A stretch of 64,000 bases of DNA from Prevotella aff. ruminicola Tc2-24 (GCF_900110895.1 NZ_FOIQ01000003.1:248001-312000); one strand, 5' to 3'; numbered from the stretch's first letter, positions 46,473 to 55,337 are shown. Numbers and translations: made by a program. Notes: generated by a model not told the origin, from the sequence alone.

Positions 46473-47524
46473 ATTTCTATTCTGATTTTTGATGAGTAAA
46501 TAGTCCCGTCGGCATTCACCCCCTTCTCCCAGGTGTACCGATGAGGATAAGCAAGATCCAGACGGCGCTGTACCTGGTTCAGTCCGATACCATGACCACT
46601 GCGATCCTGATGGTTTTTAGGAAAGTTTGAATTTTCTATGTTGCAGATCACGACATCCCTGATACCACGATTTCCCTGATACTCGACGTCTGTCGTAATG
46701 CTGATATGCACAAAGCTCGGCTTGGTGGGACTGATGCCATGCTTGAAGGCATTCTCCACGAGAGAGATAAATATCAGGGGAACAATCTGCAGATCATTCT
46801 TCGCCCCTTTCTTGTCGAACTGTACATCAACGGTCTCTGGCAGTCGTATCTTCATCAGACTGACATAGTTCTCCAGGAACTGTATCTCGTCGCCGAGCGA
46901 CACCATCTCTTCCTGATTGTCGTAGAGCATGTGACGCAACATCTTCGACAACTGTTGGATAGCCTCCTGTGCCCTTTTCTGGTCAAAAGCCGTCAGCGCA
47001 TAGATATTATTCAATGTGTTCAGCAGGAAATGAGGATTGATCTGTGAGCGCAGGTTCTTCAACTCCGCCTCAGCCCGCACCGCGTCAGCCTCCAGCATCG
47101 CGTCCTCGTTTTGCTGCCAACGCATGGCAAGCACGAAAGCGGTGGCACACGCAGCGAAGATGGACAGGTTGGTGATATCACGTACGATATACAACATCGA
47201 TTCGACCAACGAGTATTGCCGGGTTGGCGGTACGCTTGTAAACAGCAGATGGGCATGACATATCCAGTAATGGAGGAAGAAGCCAAGACACACCACCATG
47301 ATAAAGTTGATGAGCAGATGATACCGATGCTTACCCGCCACGAAGTACTTTGGCGTCAGCCATAGGAAATTAATATAAAACACCAGCATCGGGAGCAACG
47401 ATGTCATACAGTTGACCAGATACTTGGGTAGTGTCACACCAGGGCCTCGCATAATCGCCAATGGCGAAAGGAACATCATTACCCAGAACGATACATGCAG
47501 GAAGATTTTCAGTTTCTTATTCAT
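46469..47524 (-). CDS. LytS-like sensor histidine kinase (system 1)
   Basis: A 351-residue membrane kinase with about four membrane helices in residues 1-150, then a helical linker and the His_kinase domain (NLRSQINPHFLLNTLNNIYALT, with the phosphorylated His) and an ATPase domain (VENAFKHG, GIGLNQVQRRL). The start at 47524 is chosen because the upstream promoter at 47550-47581 gives a transcript start near 47543, and AGAGAAAG is well spaced from this ATG; 47530 is also possible. Confidence 0.9.
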   Translation of the reverse strand: MNKKLKIFLHVSFWVMMFLSPLAIMRGPGVTLPKYLVNCMTSLLPMLVFYINFLWLTPKYFVAGKHRYHLLINFIMVVCLGFFLHYWICHAHLLFTSVPPTRQYSLVESMLYIVRDITNLSIFAACATAFVLAMRWQQNEDAMLEADAVRAEAELKNLRSQINPHFLLNTLNNIYALTAFDQKRAQEAIQQLSKMLRHMLYDNQEEMVSLGDEIQFLENYVSLMKIRLPETVDVQFDKKGAKNDLQIVPLIFISLVENAFKHGISPTKPSFVHISITTDVEYQGNRGIRDVVICNIENSNFPKNHQDRSGHGIGLNQVQRRLDLAYPHRYTWEKGVNADGTIYSSKIRIEI

Positions 47525-47852
47525 ATACATATCTTTCTCTCTCGAGATGCAAAAATAAACTATTTGCCAGTAATCGCCAAACGAAATCAATAAAATATGT
47601 CAGTTAATAGATAACAATCATCAATTCATCGACAATTCATCCGAGTGTTAAATTCCTGCAAACCGTCCTTCACATGCCTCTTTTGGACCGAAAGGACAAG
47701 CCTTCGGCGTAATTCGTCGAAAAAATCCCCGAAAGTCGTCGAAATCCATTTTGAGCCAAACGACAATCACATTACCTTTGCCATCGCAAACCAGCCACGG
47801 CAGCAACCGAAGGCTGGTCAAGACATAAAAAAACGATTAAATAAATAAGAAT
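47525..47852. other. Divergent intergenic region between kinase 1 and the outer-membrane protein
   Basis: A 328-base region with no gene that I credit. It holds the leftward promoter for the kinase at 47550-47581. No clear promoter is recognised for the rightward outer-membrane protein gene, whose ATG follows an A-rich stretch (AAATAAATAAGAAT). LytTR proteins bind direct repeats in such regions, but I did not identify a convincing pair of sites. Confidence 0.5.
47550..47581 (-). promoter_or_regulatory. Promoter of the LytS/LytTR system 1 operon
   Basis: On the minus strand TTTG (47578-47581) is followed after 20 bases by TATTTTTG (47550-47557), matching the Bacteroidetes consensus in sequence and spacing. 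Confidence 0.7.
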
Positions 47853-50333
47853 ATGAAACAGTTAAAAGCATTTTTTGCAGCAGTAGTGATGATGACCATG
47901 TCATCGACAGTGATGGCCCAGACCACCGTCAAGGGCGTGTTAATGGATGAGACCCTGGGCGAGAGCGAGCCTTTCGCCACCGTCCGCGTGTTCAAGGCAG
48001 GTAAAAAGGACAAGCCCGTGGCCATGTTCCTCACCAAGGAGGACGGTCAGTTCTCTCAGGAGGTGAAGGGCAAGGGTAATTTCGATATCGTGTTCAGCAG
48101 TGTCGGCAAGGAAGACCTGAAGAAAAGTGTTACCCTTGAGAACAGCGGTGACCTGGATCTCGGTACCTTATATATGAAAGAGAACGCCACGATGCTGAAG
48201 GGTGTAGAGGTCATCGCCCAGAAGCCACTGGTGAAGATGGATGTCGACAAGATGAGCTATAACGTGGCAGAAGACGAGGACTCGAAGTCGAACACCGTCC
48301 TCGACATGCTCCGCAAGGTGCCCATGGTGACGGTCGACGGTCAGGACAACATCTCCGTCAACGGTAGTTCCTCCTTTAAGGTATATGTCGACGGCATGCC
48401 CAATGCCATGTTCTCGTCGAACCCCTCGATGGTGTTCAAGAGCATGCCCGCCACGGCCGTGAAGAATATTGAGGTGCTCACCAACCCCGGTGCGAAGTAT
48501 GATGCCGAAGGAGCTACGGGCGTTCTGAATATCGTGATGAACAAGATGGACCCGCAGGCCGCCCAAAGCATGAACGGCTACAACGGAACCATCCGCCTCA
48601 ACGGCGGCAACAGGCAGTTGGGTGCCAGTGCTTTCCTGAGCGGACAGCAGGGTAAGCTTTCCTACAGCACCAACGTGATGACCTCTTATGTCACGCCCGG
48701 CAATACCACCACGGAGACGAGACAGATCCAGGATAACGGGGCCTCTCAGATACAGACCACCGAGAACGACGTGAAAGTACCGGTCACCATGGGAAGTCTG
48801 ACACTGGGCTACCAGATCGACGACAAAAGTGTACTGAACCTCACAGCTCAAGTGAACACCCTGACCATGAAGAGCAAGGGCACGGCCCTGACCTTAATGG
48901 GCGGCTATGGCAATGACTTCAGCTTCGGCGGTACCACCGACATGAAGAACTCACGCGCCTCATTCAGCGGCAGCCTCGACTACCAGCATTTCTTCAACAA
49001 GGAGCACACCCAGTCGTTGGCCCTCACCTACCAGTTGGACTACAGTCCTGCCACCACGGAGATGACCTATAACTTCGGTACTACCTCCGAGTTCATCGAC
49101 CTGACGAACCGTTATTCGAACAACGAGGACAAGACCACCAACCACATCTTCCAGGTCGACTACACCATGCCTCTCGGCACAGGACAGACCCTGAGCTTCG
49201 GCAGTAAGCTGCAGTTCCACGACGCCACCTCCGATGCCAAGTACTACCTGAAGGATGTCTATGACCCCAGCTCCAGCTCTGAGTACGAGTACAAGAACAC
49301 CATCCTCGCAGGCTACGGCGAGTACGCCACCAACTTCAACAAGATCGGCTTCAAGGCAGGTCTCCGCTATGAGCACACCTGGCAGGATGTGGCATACCAC
49401 CTCGGCAATGGCGAGAACTTCAAGAAGGACTACGGATGCCTCGTTCCCACAACCAGTCTGCAGTATAACCTCGGTATGGGCAGCAACCTCGGTCTGACCT
49501 ATAACATGCGTATCTCTCGCCCGGGTATCACCTACCTGAACCCATACGTCGACAAGACCGACCCCATCGCCCTGACCTACGGTAATCCGGAGCTCGACGT
49601 GGAGAAGAACCATAACATCTCATTGGTCTACAATATGTTCACCGCCAAGCTGATGATCAACCTGAATCTGCACCACAACTTTGTAGACAACGCCATCTCA
49701 CAGTACAGCTTCTACGACACGAACAACCTGCTCAACAACACCTACGGCAATGTCGTGAAGCGCCACCAGACAGGTCTGAGCGGTTACGTGAACTACCTGC
49801 TGGCCAAAGACACCCGAATCTTCTTCAACGGCGGTCTGAACTACACCGACCTGCGCAGCGACGCACTCACCCAGAGCAACAACGGTTGGACGGCCAATGC
49901 CATGGTCGGCTTACAGCAGACGCTCCCCTTGGATATCAAGCTGAGTCTGTTCGCCATCACCTCTACCAAGAGCTACACCCTGCAGGGCTGGACCGGCGGA
50001 TTCAACCTGCTCTCTACAAGTCTGTCGAAGTCGCTGCTGAAAGACAAACTCAACCTGAGTGTCAGCGGCAGTCTGGGTCTCAACAAGAACGGCAATATCA
50101 ACATCGATAGCGAGAGCCGTGGCAAGAACTTCACCAGCTACACCATTGCCAAAGTGCCCATCTCCGGTGTGACCTTCACTGTGAGCTACACCTTCGGCAA
50201 CTCAAAGATGCGCGCCAACCAGCATGTCAACCGTGTACAGGACGACTTCATCGAGCAGCAGTCTCAGGGTGAGCTCCTCAACAGCGTCGGCGGCGGTAGC
50301 ACCACAGGCAACGGCACCACGACAATGCCATAA
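47853..50333 (+). CDS. TonB-dependent receptor-like outer-membrane protein (OMP_b-brl_3)
   Basis: A 826-residue outer-membrane protein. A signal peptide ends VMAQ, followed by a carboxypeptidase-like regulatory domain (TVKGVLMDETLGESEPFATV, about 25-110), a TonB plug-like domain (VLDMLRKVPMVTVDGQDNISVNG, NPGAKYDAEGATGVLNIVMNK, about 125-235) and an outer-membrane beta-barrel of the OMP_b-brl_3 type. The substrate is unknown. It has two LytS/LytTR pairs on either side and a terminator at 50358-50389, so it forms its own transcript. Confidence 0.88.
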   Translation: MKQLKAFFAAVVMMTMSSTVMAQTTVKGVLMDETLGESEPFATVRVFKAGKKDKPVAMFLTKEDGQFSQEVKGKGNFDIVFSSVGKEDLKKSVTLENSGDLDLGTLYMKENATMLKGVEVIAQKPLVKMDVDKMSYNVAEDEDSKSNTVLDMLRKVPMVTVDGQDNISVNGSSSFKVYVDGMPNAMFSSNPSMVFKSMPATAVKNIEVLTNPGAKYDAEGATGVLNIVMNKMDPQAAQSMNGYNGTIRLNGGNRQLGASAFLSGQQGKLSYSTNVMTSYVTPGNTTTETRQIQDNGASQIQTTENDVKVPVTMGSLTLGYQIDDKSVLNLTAQVNTLTMKSKGTALTLMGGYGNDFSFGGTTDMKNSRASFSGSLDYQHFFNKEHTQSLALTYQLDYSPATTEMTYNFGTTSEFIDLTNRYSNNEDKTTNHIFQVDYTMPLGTGQTLSFGSKLQFHDATSDAKYYLKDVYDPSSSSEYEYKNTILAGYGEYATNFNKIGFKAGLRYEHTWQDVAYHLGNGENFKKDYGCLVPTTSLQYNLGMGSNLGLTYNMRISRPGITYLNPYVDKTDPIALTYGNPELDVEKNHNISLVYNMFTAKLMINLNLHHNFVDNAISQYSFYDTNNLLNNTYGNVVKRHQTGLSGYVNYLLAKDTRIFFNGGLNYTDLRSDALTQSNNGWTANAMVGLQQTLPLDIKLSLFAITSTKSYTLQGWTGGFNLLSTSLSKSLLKDKLNLSVSGSLGLNKNGNINIDSESRGKNFTSYTIAKVPISGVTFTVSYTFGNSKMRANQHVNRVQDDFIEQQSQGELLNSVGGGSTTGNGTTTMP

Positions 50334-50357
50334 TAACAGATATACCACATCCCACAT

Positions 50358-50389
50358 TCTCTCCTGCATTCGAGATAATGCAGGAGAGA
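50358..50389 (+). terminator. Terminator after the outer-membrane protein gene
   Basis: TCTCTCCTGCAT (50358-50369) pairs perfectly with ATGCAGGAGAGA (50378-50389), followed by the T-rich TTTGGTTGTTT. It lies 25 bases after the stop. Its T-tract doubles as the -33 element of the next gene. Confidence 0.8.
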
Positions 50390-50421
50390 TTTGGTTGTTT
50401 AAGAATAAATAGCTATATTTG
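50390..50421 (+). promoter_or_regulatory. Promoter of LytS/LytTR system 2, predicted leaderless
   Basis: TTTG (50390-50393) and TATATTTG (50414-50421) are separated by exactly 20 bases. Transcription should start near 50428, one base before the ATG at 50429. Confidence 0.75.
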
Positions 50422-50428
50422 CAGTCGT

Positions 50429-51484
50429 ATGAAGAGAATAAGCAAAAAAGACCTCTGGTTGTTTCTGGCACAAGTGGTGGTATGGGGCATCGTCATCCTC
50501 GCGTTGCCTTTGGCTTCCCTGCTCAGCACGCACGATCTCGCATCGTCCAAACCATCGTTTTTCATGGCATGGGGATTGTTCCACGGTCCTCTCATCGTCT
50601 ACTTCGCCAACTTCTACATCTTCGGCCCTTACCTGTTCTTCCGTCGTAAGTTCTGGTGGTTCGCCCTGTGTAACATCCTATTGATCGTCGCGATCAACAA
50701 CCGGTTCTTCGTTGGCTATGCCATGGTCAAGGAGCGCGTGCCAGAAATAGCGCCCGGGCTACCGCAGGATGCAGCATGGAGCGCCTTCCTCATGAGTATC
50801 CTCATCACCTTATTGATGGACATCGCCATCGGTGCCATCGCCATCGGCATCCGTCACTTCATCCGCACCAATCAGATCCGGCAGCAGTTGCGCGACGAGA
50901 AGGCGAAGAACACCGAGGCCGAGCTGGCTTGGTTGAAGAACCAGATCAATCCGCACTTCCTCTTCAACACGCTGAACAACATCTCCAGTCTGACGCAGAT
51001 CGACCCCGACGCGGCCCAGGATGCCATCGCCCAGTTGAGCGACCTGCTGCGCTACGCCATGTACGAGACCAACAAGAAGACCGTACCCATCCAGGGCGAG
51101 GTGGAGTTCATGCGCAACTATATCTGTCTGATGAAGCTACGCTGCAACGAGAAGACCGAGGTGACCACCTCGTTCGATATCCAGCAGGACACGGAGATCG
51201 CCCCCCTGCTCTTCATCTCTCTTATCGAGAACGCCTTCAAACACGGGGTCAGCAGCAGCCGTCCCTCGAAGATCGACATCCGTCTGCTTCAGGAGGGCAA
51301 CCAGCTCATCTTCAACTGCGACAACACCAACTACCCCAAAGACGATGCCGACCGCAGCGGCTCTGGCATCGGATTGGAGAACACCCGTCGCCGACTGGAG
51401 CTCATGTATGCCGGCCACTACCAATGGGAGCAGTCGCTTCATGACGACATCTATCATGTCAAGATTACATTAAAGATATCATGA
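50429..51484 (+). CDS. LytS-like sensor histidine kinase (system 2)
   Basis: A 351-residue membrane kinase, similar in length and layout to the system 1 kinase. About four membrane helices span residues 8-155, then a coiled linker (RTNQIRQQLRDEKAKNTEAEL) leads to the His_kinase domain (LKNQINPHFLFNTLNNISSL) and ATPase domain (LIENAFKHG, GIGLENTRRRLELMY). The ATG at 50429 is preferred to the upstream 50378 because the promoter places the transcript start next to it. It overlaps the response regulator by 4 bases. Confidence 0.92.
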   Translation: MKRISKKDLWLFLAQVVVWGIVILALPLASLLSTHDLASSKPSFFMAWGLFHGPLIVYFANFYIFGPYLFFRRKFWWFALCNILLIVAINNRFFVGYAMVKERVPEIAPGLPQDAAWSAFLMSILITLLMDIAIGAIAIGIRHFIRTNQIRQQLRDEKAKNTEAELAWLKNQINPHFLFNTLNNISSLTQIDPDAAQDAIAQLSDLLRYAMYETNKKTVPIQGEVEFMRNYICLMKLRCNEKTEVTTSFDIQQDTEIAPLLFISLIENAFKHGVSSSRPSKIDIRLLQEGNQLIFNCDNTNYPKDDADRSGSGIGLENTRRRLELMYAGHYQWEQSLHDDIYHVKITLKIS

Positions 51485-52266
51485 AACTAAGTTGTATGAT
51501 TGTCGACGACGAGCCACTGGCCGTCAAGCTGCTGGAGTCGTTTGTTGCCAAGACCCCCGACCTAGAGCTGCTCGGTAGCTTCACCGACTCCGTCGAGGCC
51601 ATCAACGCCATCAAGGAACGGAAGCCCCAGTTGCTCTTCCTCGATATCCAGATGCCCGACCTCAACGGCATGGAGCTGGCCCACATGCTGCCCGAAGGCA
51701 CCCGTATCATCTTCACCACCGCCTTCAAGGAATATGCCTTTGAGAGCTACGAGGTCTTTGCGCTCGACTTCCTGCTGAAGCCCATCCGCTACAACAAGTT
51801 CATCGCCGCCGTGGAGAAAGCCAGGGAGTGGTATCTCACACGATCGACACAAAGGGCCGAAGAGCCCGGCGAGACCAGTACCCCGCAGGTATCCCTCTCC
51901 TTAGGGGAGGTCGGAAGAGGCACCCTCTTCCTGAAGGTCGACGGAGAATACCGTCAGATAGCCCTCGACAAGATCCTCTACGTCAGCGGTCTGAAAGACT
52001 ATGTGATGTTCTACCTCGATGGCGATCGCAAGCCGCTCATCACCCACCTTACCATGAAGTCGGTCGAGGAGATGCTGCCCCCGTCACGTTTCATGCGTGT
52101 CCACCGTTCCTACATCGTAGCCCTCGACAAGATCCGCAGCGTCGACCGCAACGATTGCATCTACATCGGCGACGAGATTATCCGCGTCACCGACGCCTTC
52201 CGCAACACCTTCAACCAGTACCTCCAGGCCCGTCTCTTCGACAAGCGTCCCAACGATCCAGCATAA
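51481..52266 (+). CDS. LytTR-family response regulator (system 2)
   Basis: A 261-residue response regulator with a receiver domain (about 1-118; MIVDDEPLAVKLLES, LLFLDIQMPDLNG, FALDFLLKPIRYN) and a C-terminal LytTR domain (about 155-255; YVSGLKDYVMFYL, SRFMRVHRSYIVAL). A 25-residue linker with Gly/Pro separates them. It overlaps the kinase gene by 4 bases. The last 26 bases of this gene region, including its stop, recur at 53439-53464. Confidence 0.93.
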   Translation: MKLSCMIVDDEPLAVKLLESFVAKTPDLELLGSFTDSVEAINAIKERKPQLLFLDIQMPDLNGMELAHMLPEGTRIIFTTAFKEYAFESYEVFALDFLLKPIRYNKFIAAVEKAREWYLTRSTQRAEEPGETSTPQVSLSLGEVGRGTLFLKVDGEYRQIALDKILYVSGLKDYVMFYLDGDRKPLITHLTMKSVEEMLPPSRFMRVHRSYIVALDKIRSVDRNDCIYIGDEIIRVTDAFRNTFNQYLQARLFDKRPNDPA

Positions 52267-52268
52267 TA
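52243..52268. repeat. 26-bp direct repeat, original at lytTR end
   Basis: AAGCGTCCCAACGATCCAGC followed by ATAATA (52243-52268) covers the last codons and stop of the response regulator. The identical 26 bases occur at 53439-53464. This marks the junction of a tandem duplication of the B-A lipoprotein module. Confidence 0.85.
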
Positions 52269-52278
52269 CATACCAAAG

Positions 52279-52317
52279 ATTATCCGCAGCCTTGCCGTGA
52301 GCAAAGCTGCGGATAAT
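52279..52317. terminator. Stem-loop between convergent lytTR and lipoprotein A1
   Basis: ATTATCCGCAGC (52279-52290) pairs perfectly with GCTGCGGATAAT (52306-52317), with a 15-base loop. No long T-tract follows. It lies between two convergent genes. Confidence 0.6.
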
Positions 52318-52332
52318 GATTAGGCTCGGATA

Positions 52333-52920
52333 TCACAGATAAACTTCTTCGCCATTAAGCTTTACAAGAATTTTGTCTCTTGACAATCCTTGTTTATAAG
52401 TTTTATCTATTAGGCTATCTCCCAGGAATGTCAGATAACAATTATCGGGCTCATATATTCTAAGAACTTGACTCTCTTGCTTTCTTGATTCTTCATATTC
52501 TTTTGGAAACAGTATTTTCGCATACCTTAAATAGACCGTTTCTGAAAGTTTGCAAAATCTTTTTTCTAGCTGAACCATATAACTATTTACATGTGAGAAC
52601 ACCACGTGATGCCCATTTACCCTACATAGATCAAAAGGAACCTCATACTTAATTTCATACATCTGACATATAGGGTATATAACATACCGATAAATGCTAT
52701 CGTTAATGTCTATTGAGCATACCACCGCATACACAGAGTCTCCTTGTTCTACGACTTTCTTATTATCCTTATATAGAAAGTCCTGATATTCTGTAATAGC
52801 TTCTACCAGATCCTTGTTATTGATCTCGATAGGATACTCAAGTTCTGCGTCTTTGCTATCCGAAGACGTGCAGGACGAGAATAACAATACTATAAATAAC
52901 GATATATAAACTTTCTGCAT
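52333..52920 (-). CDS. Lipoprotein A1, paralogue of A2
   Basis: A 195-residue lipoprotein (MQKVYISLFIVLLFSSC, lipobox FSSC at Cys17) of unknown function. It is a close paralogue of A2 at 54215-54799. The first 50 residues and the last 70 are nearly the same, while the middle (about residues 53-105, for example YAVVCSIDINDSIYRYVIYP) is strongly different. Its partner B1 lies upstream after 53 bases. I do not recognise the family. Confidence 0.75.
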   Translation of the reverse strand: MQKVYISLFIVLLFSSCTSSDSKDAELEYPIEINNKDLVEAITEYQDFLYKDNKKVVEQGDSVYAVVCSIDINDSIYRYVIYPICQMYEIKYEVPFDLCRVNGHHVVFSHVNSYMVQLEKRFCKLSETVYLRYAKILFPKEYEESRKQESQVLRIYEPDNCYLTFLGDSLIDKTYKQGLSRDKILVKLNGEEVYL

Positions 52921-52973
52921 AACTTATTAAAACTCTTTTTCAAATATAATTCCCATACCGTTTGCTGTGTTAT

Positions 52974-53357
52974 TTATCGATAAGACTTCTTATCTACTCG
53001 AACAAGCTCCTCGTTCCATACGGCCTCGAATTCTTCTTTGCTGATATATTCGGCGTGCATATGCTCGATGTAATCATTTATTCCCCCATAAACATCAGTC
53101 CAATACCCATAATTCCTGTCATCAGGGTCTTTAACAATAACCCTTCCATAAGTGTCTCTTCCTACTTCACGGCAAACTCCATCATTTTCACACGTCTCAT
53201 CGTATTCGATATACCATGTTTCGACTAAGTGGTATGATTGCCTAAAATCCGGATTCTCTTCTGGGATAATAATCCTTATTAACTTTATCAGAAGCTTTAC
53301 GAAGAAAGAATACTCTGGGATAGGACCAAGATTATAATTGAATTTTAAATATTTCAT
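52974..53357 (-). CDS. Cytosolic protein B1, paralogue of B2
   Basis: A 127-residue soluble protein without a signal peptide, paralogous to B2 at 54853-55236. Shared features are MKYLKF at the start, SLVETWYIEYDE-like and EVGRDTYGRVIVKDPDDRNYGYW in the middle, and HAEYISKEEFEAVWNEEL at the end. It precedes lipoprotein A1. Its promoter has the -7 box TATATTTG (53427-53434) but the -33 TTTG is disrupted by the duplication junction. Function unknown. Confidence 0.72.
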   Translation of the reverse strand: MKYLKFNYNLGPIPEYSFFVKLLIKLIRIIIPEENPDFRQSYHLVETWYIEYDETCENDGVCREVGRDTYGRVIVKDPDDRNYGYWTDVYGGINDYIEHMHAEYISKEEFEAVWNEELVRVDKKSYR

Positions 53358-53438
53358 ATGACTTCATTTTACCACACAAAAAAAGTTTATTAGCAACCCC
53401 ATGCGACATATGGTTGATATCGAGGGCAAATATAGCCA

Positions 53439-53464
53439 AAGCGTCCCAACGATCCAGCATAATA
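53439..53464. repeat. 26-bp direct repeat, duplicated lytTR tail
   Basis: The 26 bases at 53439-53464 are identical to 52243-52268, the end of the lytTR gene. They abut the promoter region of B1 and the 3' end of gene C. This is the scar left by tandem duplication. Confidence 0.85.
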
Positions 53465-53468
53465 ATTC

Positions 53469-54143
53469 CTATTTCACATCCATACTTTCTAATCCGACAT
53501 AGATCAGAACACCAATAATCTTCTCTGGGAGGCTATCTCTTGAGAGATTGTACTGCTTGGCATAATCTTCGGCATCTACAGGAATGATCATATCCACGCT
53601 CATCATCTCTCCGACACACAAATGATATCTCTGCAGAATCCCTTCCAAATCGCTTTTGAGAGAAGTGCGATACAAAGCAGAGTCAACAGCTGAATGGTTA
53701 AACAGATTCTCTTTCGTCAGTTGGCGACTAACAGCAATGGCAATGTCAGGAAGGTTGTCCAACATAAGAATTTCCATAGAACCAACACGAGAAATATCAA
53801 TATCATTCCTTGCCTCTTTTAAACATTCTCCGAACTGTTGGAGGAACTCTTGGTAAGTAGAGACCTTATACTTCCCTCCGCTCTTCTTTCTCCATTGCTG
53901 AAAGTGCTTTATGTCTTGGTTAAAATCGACACTCAGTTGGAGACGATCTCCGCTCCATCGCTTAAAAGAGAAAGAAGCAGCCATGGTGTCATTATCAACA
54001 GACACGAAATATTCACGCCATTGTTTAAAACCTGTCGAAAGAACGTCTTCCTTATGCACCACATAATGCCTGTCACCTGTACAACAGACTATCATGAGTG
54101 GCATAAAAAAGGCACATAATAAAGTGATATAATTATTCTTCAT
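53469..54143 (-). CDS. Hypothetical lipoprotein C
   Basis: A 224-residue lipoprotein. The start at 54143 (MKNNYITLLCAFFMPLMIVCC) begins the signal peptide and lipobox; the frame continues upstream but would add a hydrophilic stretch before the signal. The body is soluble with a helical middle (YKVSTYQEFLQQFGECLKEARND) and a C-terminal beta/helix region. It lies between A2 and B1, next to the duplicated scar. No family recognised. It has no second copy. Confidence 0.68.
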   Translation of the reverse strand: MKNNYITLLCAFFMPLMIVCCTGDRHYVVHKEDVLSTGFKQWREYFVSVDNDTMAASFSFKRWSGDRLQLSVDFNQDIKHFQQWRKKSGGKYKVSTYQEFLQQFGECLKEARNDIDISRVGSMEILMLDNLPDIAIAVSRQLTKENLFNHSAVDSALYRTSLKSDLEGILQRYHLCVGEMMSVDMIIPVDAEDYAKQYNLSRDSLPEKIIGVLIYVGLESMDVK

Positions 54144-54214
54144 AAATTTACCATACTTATGTTTTGATTTCTTTTCTTGACTGGTATATACAAAGTAATG
54201 ATTAGGTTCAGCGA

Positions 54215-54799
54215 TCACAGATAGACTTCCTCACCATTAAGCTTTACTGGGATTTTTTCTCTTGGCATGCCACGTTTGATTGTTTTATCTATCAAACTGT
54301 CTCCAAGGAATGTCAGATAAATATTATCAGGCTCATCTAGGTCTAACCACTTCCCTTTATTATTCTCTTCATATTCCTTTGGGAAGAGTATCTTTGAATA
54401 TTTGACGTATGCCGTATCCGAAAGTATGCTAAACCTATTTTCTAATCGAACCTTCATAGACAAAATCGCATGTGAGAATATCACATGATGACCATTTACC
54501 CTGCACAGATCAAAAGGAGCAACAATCGGGAGTACCAACATGCCACGCACAGGGGCTAGATAATAACGATATATACTATCATTAACGTCTCTTGACCATA
54601 CTCCCACATAGACTGAGTCACCACGCTCTATGTCTGCCTTTCTATCCTTATATAGAAAGTCCTGATATTCTGTAATAGCTTCTACCAGATCCTTGTTATT
54701 TATCTCGATAGGATATTCAAGTTCTGCATCTTTGCTATCCGAAGACGTGCAGCACGAGAATAACAATACTATAAATAATGATATATAAACTTTCTGCAT
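54215..54799 (-). CDS. Lipoprotein A2, paralogue of A1
   Basis: A 194-residue lipoprotein (MQKVYISLFIVLLFSCC) of unknown function. Its ends match A1 almost residue for residue (SSDSKDAELEYPIEINNKDL and KLNGEEVYL), while the middle (DRKADIERGDSVYVGVWSRDVNDSIYRYYLAP) is divergent. The upstream spacer to B2 (54800-54852) is nearly the same as that of A1/B1. It is co-transcribed with B2 from the promoter at 55306-55337. Confidence 0.75.
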   Translation of the reverse strand: MQKVYISLFIVLLFSCCTSSDSKDAELEYPIEINNKDLVEAITEYQDFLYKDRKADIERGDSVYVGVWSRDVNDSIYRYYLAPVRGMLVLPIVAPFDLCRVNGHHVIFSHAILSMKVRLENRFSILSDTAYVKYSKILFPKEYEENNKGKWLDLDEPDNIYLTFLGDSLIDKTIKRGMPREKIPVKLNGEEVYL

Positions 54800-54852
54800 A
54801 ACTTATTAGAACTCTTTTTCAAATATAATTCCCATACCGTTTGCTGTGTTAT

Positions 54853-55236
54853 TTATCGATAAGACTTCTTATCTACTTTTACAAGTTCTTCGTTCCATAC
54901 GGCCTCGAACTCTTCCTTGCTGATATACTCGGCATGCATTTGCTTGATATAGTCATTGAGTCCCATATTCGTGTCGCTCCAGAAACCAGAATTCCTTTCA
55001 TCCGGGTCTTTGACGATAATCCTTCCGTATGCGTCTCTTCCTACTTCACGATAAGCTCCGTCTTGTTCATCTATCTCATCATACTCTATATACCATGTTT
55101 CTACCAAAGAATACAATTCCCCAAAATCCGGATCTTCCCAAAAAAAGATAATTCTTAAGAACTTTGAGAGAACCCTTTCAAAAAAGGATTCATCTAATAC
55201 TGAACCAATATTATATTTAAACTTTAAATATTTCAT
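54853..55236 (-). CDS. Cytosolic protein B2, paralogue of B1
   Basis: A 127-residue soluble protein, the same length as B1. The start at 55236 (MKYLKFKYNIG) is set by comparison with B1; the longer open frame adds residues absent from B1. The middle EVGRDAYGRIIVKDPDERNSGFW and end ISKEEFEAVWNEELVKVDKKSYR are shared. The first third (SVLDESFFERVLSKFLRIIFF) is divergent. It has a full promoter and heads the A2/C unit. Confidence 0.72.
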   Translation of the reverse strand: MKYLKFKYNIGSVLDESFFERVLSKFLRIIFFWEDPDFGELYSLVETWYIEYDEIDEQDGAYREVGRDAYGRIIVKDPDERNSGFWSDTNMGLNDYIKQMHAEYISKEEFEAVWNEELVKVDKKSYR

Positions 55237-55305
55237 ATTACTTCTTTTTAACACACAAAGATAGTCTATTTGCAATCCCGTGCGATATATGGTTGATATC
55301 GAGGG

Positions 55306-55337
55306 CAAATATAGGCAATTTGTTTGAAACGGCCAAA
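55306..55337 (-). promoter_or_regulatory. Promoter of the B2-A2 unit
   Basis: On the minus strand TTTG (55334-55337) is followed after 20 bases by TATATTTG (55306-55313), a perfect Bacteroidetes promoter. The corresponding B1 region keeps the -7 box but not the -33 box. Confidence 0.72.
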
